From Luzula sylvatica (lineage: Eukaryota; Streptophyta; Magnoliopsida; Poales; Juncaceae): DNA of 64,000 bases. The position numbers and the translations under genes were made by a program. Position 1 is the stretch's first letter, and every line of letters begins with the position of its first letter. Under the pieces are notes generated by a model that worked only from the letters and a program-made list of their open reading frames with translations, searched no databases and was not told the DNA's origin. The stretch is from assembly GCA_946800325.1 (NCBI GenBank), contig OX326959.1, forward strand, positions 48,180,784-48,244,783, read 5' to 3'. Shown piece after piece: positions 57,376-64,000 of this stretch.

Positions 57376-57895
57376 TCTTATATATACATCAAACAAATTT
57401 CTTGCAATTCTAAGCCTCCACGTCATCAATGAATTTTGTATAAAAAAACTATTTTTTTAATTTACATTTTTGTCATTTTTATTTATATTTTGGTCCTTTT
57501 TAGTTTTAATTGACATTTTGGCCCTTTTTATTTACATTTTGGTCCTTTTTATTTACATTTCGGTCTTTTTTTACATTTTGACCCTTTTTTCTTATTTTTC
57601 ATTTTGGTCCTTTTTTACATTTGGTCTTTTTTTCCTATTTTACATACATATTAAAATTTGCGAATATGTCCTGATTATATTAATCGATTTTAGAAGCACA
57701 TGAACAAATGCTATTTATACAAATTATATTAGAAAATAATATCTGTGATATACTAATTTCATGAACCTTATGCATCTATTGACATCATGATATTTGCAAA
57801 TATGCCATGATTAGATTAATTTAGTTCAAACGCATGCACGTTAATTCGCACACGCGTTAATTCTATTTAAATAATTATATAAAAAATACTCAAGT
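57376..57895 (+). mobile_element. Helitron, 3'-truncated
   Basis: Starts TCTTATATATACATC after an A and shares TTGCAATTCTAAGCCTCCACGTC with the element at 21933-22632. The interior 57456-57640 is the T-rich complement of the AAAATGTAAA minisatellite. The terminal hairpin and CTAG are not present. Confidence 0.7.
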
Positions 57896-58070
57896 TATAT
57901 ATGATGTTAAAATACTCAAGTTATTATTGAAGTCATCATACTCAAAAAAATTTAGTCATTAGATTTGCGAGAACGGTTTTTGTCCGATGACCACCGATCA
58001 TGTCCGAACAGTACGTGGGCCGTTGGATTGCAATTAGAAGATGATTATTCGAAACTTATGATTGACTCAG

Positions 58071-58505
58071 TGAAAACTCAATTTTTAAGCGTCGTTTTAA
58101 TGTCTTAATTTGAGTCATTCAACAATTAATTACTTTTCTTAACTTCGCACAATGATAAGTAGAGAGTATCGTTCCTCTGAGAAATACGGTGTACAATTAA
58201 GATTTTAATTCTAAAATTGTTTTCTAACTCCAAAAATTCACGAAAAAAATATCTCGATGTCTATTGCAAACACACAAGTGTAAGGACCAAGTCTCAAGTT
58301 AAAATTCAAATCACAAAGAGTTGCAAAAAATTTCAAACACAAAATATAATTGATCCAATGCAGAATCTAACTTGTCACAATTAAATGTGCAATAAAATAT
58401 AAATCACGAGTTAAATTTCCAAACTTTTTGCACAGTAAGATCGACAATAATCCAAGTTATATTCAAAATTTCAGAGTTTATTAATGAACCAATTAATTTC
58501 TAATA
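58071..58505 (-). repeat. Putative 3' LTR of a short retroelement
   Basis: About 435 bp, direct repeat of 59673-60108 with scattered substitutions; both begin TGAAAACTCAATTTTT on the plus strand. The reading frame of the internal region ends just inside it. Confidence 0.65.
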
Positions 58506-59565
58506 TGGCGGAATTTCGTTTTAGATGGGAGAGAAGTTAGATAATCCTTCGGTTTGTCATGCGTGATTGTCGATTTGTCGTTCTTCGAAAGTAGATCCAT
58601 CACGTCACGATCTTTTGAGTCTGGACCGCCAGTTGAGATTTCTTCGTAAATGTACGAGTCTTGTTGAAGCGGTGTTGTGAGCGGCGTGAGCTCGTCGAAA
58701 TTGGTACGTCTTTTTGAAGCTTCTACAAAAGAAATAGAAATTTTTTCATTAGAAGTATCAACGTTCTTGTTTGTTGTAATTAAATTTGTAATTGAAACAT
58801 TTTCACCTTTTGAGAGGTCTTGTTCATGAGATTGAGTTTTGAGATCTTCATCTTCGTTTGAGATTGCTTCATCGATTTGCGTGTTCGAGAGTTCGAAATT
58901 TTCGTGATTGCTTGAGATTTCTTCATATTTCCCCACACTTGGTTCATTGTATTCTTCCATTTGGGACGGGATTTCTTCGTTACGCTCGTTCTCAAATTTG
59001 AGTTGGTCCAATTCAACTCTTAAATCACAAATGAACAATTCAAGATTTTCAATTTGTTGATTCGATGTTACTATTTCTTCTTTAATAACGCTTAATTCTT
59101 GCCCTTGGTCTTTCATCATCGTCATCATGACTTCCATCATCGAGGCGAGTTTATCAAGTTCTTCGTTTGTTGGTGAAAGATCGCTTTGAGTCGATTCGAG
59201 TTGAGATTCATCTTGGAGTAAATACGGAAAATAATTTCGAGAGAACGAATCATCGTGATGAAAGAAGGCATTGGCGTGTAAAAGTCTCGGAAATCTCTTG
59301 GAGAGTCGAATGTTTCATCCCTCGACTCCAACGAGGAGGAGTGGTTGAAGAAGAGATTGTTGTCGAGAGGTCTTGGATGCTCGTTTCGTAGAAAAGATTT
59401 CGCCTCGTTTAGCCAACTCATCGTTTCTTTGTGCTCAAAAAGATCGTATTGCAAATCGGCCTTTGCTTGATACATCGTTCCCCGAGTCTTTTGCATCGAT
59501 TCTTCTTGCCACTCTCTAAGAGTCATCTTTTCTTCGCGGAAATTCATTTTGAATGTACCTTGCAA
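58493..59565 (-). pseudogene. Gag-like coiled-coil protein of the short LTR element
   Basis: Begins MQGTFKMNFREEKMTLREWQ at 59565. It reads to DFYTPMPSF, where a single-base frame change near 59265 is needed to continue HHDDSFSRNYFP...LSPTNEELDKLASMMEVMM and a heptad-rich coiled coil (KDQGQELSVIKEEI...ELDQLKFENER). It ends KFRHIRN at 58493, about 357 residues in all. No protease, RT or zinc knuckle. Position after a primer-binding site and between direct repeats suggests a gag-derived or element-specific structural protein. I do not recognise a family. Apart from the one frame change it is open, so it is young or constrained. Confidence 0.55.
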
Positions 59566-59654
59566 GAGAAGAAAAGAGAAGAAATTAGTGATATATCGAG
59601 TTCAAAACAATTTCAAAAAATAAAAAATCTTAAAGTACATCAACAATATTTCCC

Positions 59655-59670
59655 CGGCAGCGGCGCCATT
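59655..59670 (-). promoter_or_regulatory. Primer-binding site (Tat/Ogre type)
   Basis: Minus strand TGGCGCCGCTGCCGGGGA lies two bases after the end of the repeat at 59673. It matches the TGGCGCCGTTGCCGGGG sequence often found after LTRs of plant Ty3/Gypsy Tat-lineage elements. Confidence 0.65.
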
Positions 59671-59672
59671 TG

Positions 59673-60108
59673 AAAACTCAATTTTTGAGCTTCGTTTTAA
59701 TGTCTTAATTTGAGTCCTTCAACAATTAATTATTTTTCTAAACTTAGCACATTGATAAGTAGAGAGTATCGTTCCTCTGAGAAATACGGTGTACAATTAA
59801 GATTTTAATTCTAAAATTATTTTCTAACTCCAAAAATTCACGAAAAAATTATCTCGATGTCTATTGCAAACACACAAGTGTAAGGACCAAGTCTCGAGTT
59901 CAAATTCAAATCACATAGAGTTGCAAAAAAAATTCAAACTCAAAATATAATTGATCCAATGCAGAATCTAACTTGTCACAATTAAACGTGCAATAAAATG
60001 TAAATCACGAATTAAATTTCCAAACTTTTTCCACAGTAATATCAATAATAATCCAAGTTATATTCAAAATTTCAGAGTTTATTAATATACCAATTAATTT
60101 CTAAAATT
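59673..60108 (-). repeat. Putative 5' LTR of a short retroelement
   Basis: Direct repeat of 58071-58505. On the minus strand it ends TTTTCA just before the primer-binding site. The exact outer border is unclear because the two copies diverge after ATTAATTTCTAA. Confidence 0.65.
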
Positions 60109-61590
60109 CACCAAACAAGCAGTGTTCAAAATCTGGATCACAAAACAAATCTCAATTCAACAATTTTTACAGCTCAATTCACAACTCCAAATTAATTGAA
60201 ACTTTTATAACATATCAAAACCAAAATAAAAAAAAAGCCAAATTTGACACTGGACAGAAAAGTTAAGAGACACATAAAATAGCTCAATTCACAACTCCAA
60301 CAGTTTGTATGTAATAATGAATTAAATAAAAATAAAAATTGAACACTGGACAGAAAAGTTAGAGACTCAGAAACTAAACTTCAAAAATACATAACAAATC
60401 AAAAATTAAAGGAAATGAGGTGCAATAAATTTGTACACAAACTAGAAATGATCTAAAGTTAGAAACATATTTTTATGGGATTTTGTATGCATAGATGAAA
60501 TAACTAAAAATGGAAGAGTGCTTACTGGACAGAAAACTCAGAGAGACACAAATTAAATCCTAGAAAATAGGAAATGAATGCAAAAATTACCAAATTTGAC
60601 ACGGATGATATACGGTATTTATGGATTTTGTTGAGTTCTAGAACCATTTTTTAACTAATTTATAAACAGCACTGGACAGAAATTCAGGAATAATTTCAAA
60701 AACACATAACAATTTGAAAATTAAAGGAAATGAAATAAAATAAATTCCTAAATGAACTATATATCACCAAGATTCAGAAAATTATTTTTTATAGATTTAA
60801 CTAGATATAAAACTATTTTTAACCTAATTTCTAATCAGCACTAAACAGAAACTCAGAAGTTCAGGATCTCAACTTAAAAAATAAATAAATAATAGGAAAA
60901 TTAAGGAAATGACATGAACTAAATTCCTACAGAAAATAGACATTATCAAGATTCAGAAAAGCATTTAACAGAGATTTAACTAGATCTAGACCATTTTTAA
61001 CCTAATTTCTAAGCTCATCAGAAATAAAAACAGTTTCACAAATTTAATGAAAAGAACAATTATCATAAAATTCCAAAAAGAGAAAATGAGTGTTTCTACC
61101 ACTAAACAAAATTCAAGAATCAACAAAGCACAGAAATAACAAGAATTTAACAAGAACACTAAACTGCAAAATTACAAAAATACCCCTACAAAGAAAGATA
61201 ATACCAAAGAGAAGAGGGAGAAGCATGAAATGAAGTGAGGCCTTCTTGATCCCTTCTTGGCACTCCAAGGAAACTTGAGAAACACCAGGTTGGACCTTGA
61301 GAGGTGTGGGACCAACTGAACCACCTTGCCAGAAATGGATCAGAGAAGAAGATGAGAAAGCTCGAATCTTGGACTCTAATTGATCAAATTGAGGGTTGAG
61401 ATAGGTTCAGGGAATGGGTATGAAGGTGTAGAGAGGATGAATTGAGATGGGGGTGGAGTGAGGGGGGAGATTGGGTGATGACTTGATTGTGTTCAGTTGG
61501 TTCTGAGAAAGCTCGAAGAACCAGCTCGAACCAGCAATGGTGGAGCTCAAGGAGAGTGTCGTGAGAGTGAGAGAAGAGAGTGAGAGGGCT
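60109..61590. other. No recognised gene; dispersed CTGGACAGAAA motif
   Basis: CACTGGACAGAAAAGTTA-like motifs recur near 60250, 60347, 60527, 60668 and 60838 in AT-rich DNA. 61200-61590 is GC-richer and could be LTR or UTR sequence. No gene seen. Confidence 0.4.
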
Positions 61591-61598
61591 CTCTCAGG

Positions 61599-62960
61599 GG
61601 CCGTTGGCAAGCGGAATTAGTAGAGTGGAATCGGATTATAAGGTGGAGGAGTAAAAAATTCTGGAATTAGTAATTCCGCAGTTTGTTTGGATGTCCGAAT
61701 TATAAAATGCTGGAAAATATAATTTTTTGTTTGGTTGGTCACAAAAATTTGGAATTTTGTTATTAAAAATGTAGAAATAATATTTCATTAAAATTGATAA
61801 AGATTAATAATATTATTGTAATATTATTATTGTAATATTAGTTAGATAAAAACATATTATTATAATATAACATTATTTCAATATAAAATTATAACAATAT
61901 TATTATATAAAATTCTATTATATTGTTATATTTTATAAGTAATTATGAAAATACTGGAATTTAGTTAATAATTTTAATATAATTACTATAATATTAGGAA
62001 TTATATAGAAAATAATATAAAATAGTAATTGTACTTTTATAGTATTATATTATATCTATTAATATATATTATTATTAAAATAATTATTTTATTATTTCAA
62101 TATAAGTTCTATAATATTATAAATTGTATAATAATAATTTGAAAATATTAAATGTACTTCTATATTATTATAATATTATAATTTATCTAATCATATATAA
62201 TGTAAGTAATATTATTGTTTTAATATATTTATTATAATATTAGCAATTATATAATAATAATATTAAATATAAAAGAAATATACTTTTATATTATTATAAT
62301 GTTATATTTTATCTATTAATATATATTATAATTAAAATAATTAGCATGTTATTTTAATATAATTACTATAATATTAATAATTATATTATAATAATAAAAA
62401 AAATATTAAATTTACTTTTATATTATTATAATATTAAATTTTATCTATTAATATATATCTTATTATTAAAATTATTATTTTAATATTTTAATATAATTAC
62501 TATAATATTTGCAATTACCTAATAATAATATTATAATAATAATTAAAAAAATGTTAAATGTACGTCTATAATATTAAAATTTTATATTTTATCTATTAAT
62601 ATATATTATGGTTAAAATAATTATTTTATTTTAATATTAGTTATATTTATTAATTATTAATTATATTATGATAAAATAATTATTTATCCATATATTAATA
62701 TAATATAATATTAGTTATATTGATTAATACTTATAAAATTATCATAATATTAATTAAATTAATTTAATAATTAGATGAAGATTCTCCATTTTGACACTCC
62801 AACTTTTATTGGAATTACAATTTGCAAGAAAAATGAAATTATGATATGCTCCACCATCTAATTCTTTTCATAATTCTTTGTGCCAAACAAATAATTTGCA
62901 TTATTGGAATTTTAAAATTCAATTCCATTCCTAATTCCATGCATCCAAACACCCCCTAAA
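61599..62960. mobile_element. AT-rich element with inverted ends and minisatellite core
   Basis: Left GGGGCCGTTGGCAAGCGGAATTAG and right CTAATTCCATGCATCCAAACACCCC are imperfect inverted repeats of a kind common in plant MITEs and small DNA transposons. The core (about 62020-62640) repeats a unit of 125-150 bp containing TTTATCTATTAATATATATTA five times. No coding capacity; target duplication not found. Confidence 0.6.
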
Positions 62961-62964
62961 TGGG

Positions 62965-64000
62965 TGTCTTCGAAGCTTGGCCATGGCAGTACCTTTATAG
63001 GCGATATCTCCACTGGAGACTCAGTTTTCAGATCAATTTGAGGAGAGGGAGAGATGGTGTGGGTCCCAGGTCGTGTAAGAAGGTTGAGGAGGGCACCAGG
63101 AACGAATCTGGACGAAAATCCGGCGATCTGGAGTCGTAGGAGTCATTAGAGATCGAAGTTAGAATTATCGCATCGCCACCAGAGATTTTATGGAGAGAAA
63201 TAGCAGAGGAGATTTCTACTCATTTTTCCTTCTTTAGTTGAACGGCTGTCTCCAGTACAAGAAGAAATGGAGAGGAGTGGGCGCGAGATAATTCTTTTGG
63301 AGGTATGTTTTGAAAGGACTAACGATCTTCTGTGGCCAAACTCATGTAGCTGATCATGTAGAGTTCTTTGTTTGAGAGAGATGGAGTGTTTGTAGTGGAG
63401 ATAACATGGATGTGTTGTCACAGGGGATAAGTAGTGAAATTAGACTCTTGACTTCATCTCATTTCGTGTAATGAGTCAGTTCCGATCCCTGTGTAATCTT
63501 TGGTGCAGTGAGTGAGGTTCGTGGGTCGCCAGATCCGGAGCACTGATTTCTTTGTAGCCATGGGTGTAACGAGTCAGGTTTGAATTATTTTCTGACCCGT
63601 TTCACAAATTCGTTTGTAACTTCTTCCTCCTTTCTCCAAAGTGTATGATATTTATATGAAAAACGCTCGTCTTGACGCGAGAAATCCAGCCATGGGGTTG
63701 GTTTGTGGATATTTGGTCTATTTTACCTGAAATAAACACAAATTCATCGTTAAAGTATTTTCCTCAAGATTATAGTCTTTGTGTTGAATATAAAGATTAT
63801 AACAAGGTTTTGTGTTTATTTATTACTTTGTTTCAATGTTTTAAAAATTCTAAAAATGTGCTTAATTATGCTCATTACACTCAGTTTGTATTGTTATTAT
63901 AAAATAAGACATCTTTTTCAATGGAGATCTTCTTACACTCCAGTATAATAATTAATGGAGATCTCCTTTATCTTTTTCAATGACCATTTCTGGGATCTCA
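62965..64000. other. No recognised gene
   Basis: Mixed GC-richer and AT-rich sequence with several short frames but no motif I recognise. A GGAGATCT-containing inverted pair occurs near 63925-63968. Confidence 0.3.

Overview
The window reads as nuclear DNA of a eudicot plant, possibly an asterid. It is AT-rich and gene-poor, and carries three PR-1 genes with plant-type signal peptides, split gene fragments with GT/AG introns, and a dense load of typical plant transposons. No rRNA or tRNA gene, CRISPR array or bacterial operon is visible. All homology calls come from reading translations and comparing copies inside the window; no database was searched.

Genes. The only genes that look intact are three PR-1 (CAP superfamily) genes: minus strand at 1661-2155 and 22844-23341, and plus strand at 41894-42397. 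The first two lie in a direct segmental duplication of about 6.7 kb (1462-8195 and 22646-29345) whose copies have since received different insertions. The third lies in inverted orientation and shares promoter, 3' flank and a distal upstream block with them. Gene relics are a molybdopterin molybdotransferase fragment (920-1252), a multi-exon MO25/Cab39-like pseudogene (20040-21441, minus), an unidentified two-exon fragment inside a Helitron (39450-39826) and possible unidentified exons near 17383-17600.

Mobile elements. One Copia family supplies at least eight LTR copies (6988-7918, 8196-8745, 9325-9544, 14050-15070, 29825-37842 interrupted, 30008-31019, 47541-48519, 51502-52545), decayed gag-pol (11119-14049) and primer-binding sites matching initiator tRNA-Met. 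Its LTRs and leaders carry arrays of paired short palindromes whose sequence differs between copies while the pair layout is kept; this is the most unusual signal in the window. A full-length LINE with a perfect 16-bp target duplication (31527-37565) sits inside one LTR, which also holds an inverted solo LTR. A second, older LINE on the minus strand (about 46250-55640) has been hit by an LTR element, a solo LTR, an hAT-type element and a MULE-type foldback element. Helitron-like elements end in a CCGCGCAATTGCGCGG hairpin plus CTAG. Several hAT MITEs with 8-bp target duplications, foldback MITEs, a CACTA end, SINEs and a short LTR element with a Tat-type primer-binding site fill most of the rest.

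Layout. 1-1460: relic and microsatellite. 1462-8195: duplication copy 1. 8196-15083: rearranged Copia. 15084-18190: unassigned DNA and microsatellites. 18190-22632: Helitron ends and MO25 relic. 22646-29345: duplication copy 2. 29345-37842: nested LTR/LTR/LINE. 37843-45200: PR-1 copy 3 with Helitron and MITEs. 45212-55640: CACTA end and riddled LINE. 55640-64000: hAT, Helitron, short LTR element, AT-rich element and unassigned sequence. The genes do not form a pathway; the PR-1 cluster is the only evident functional unit.
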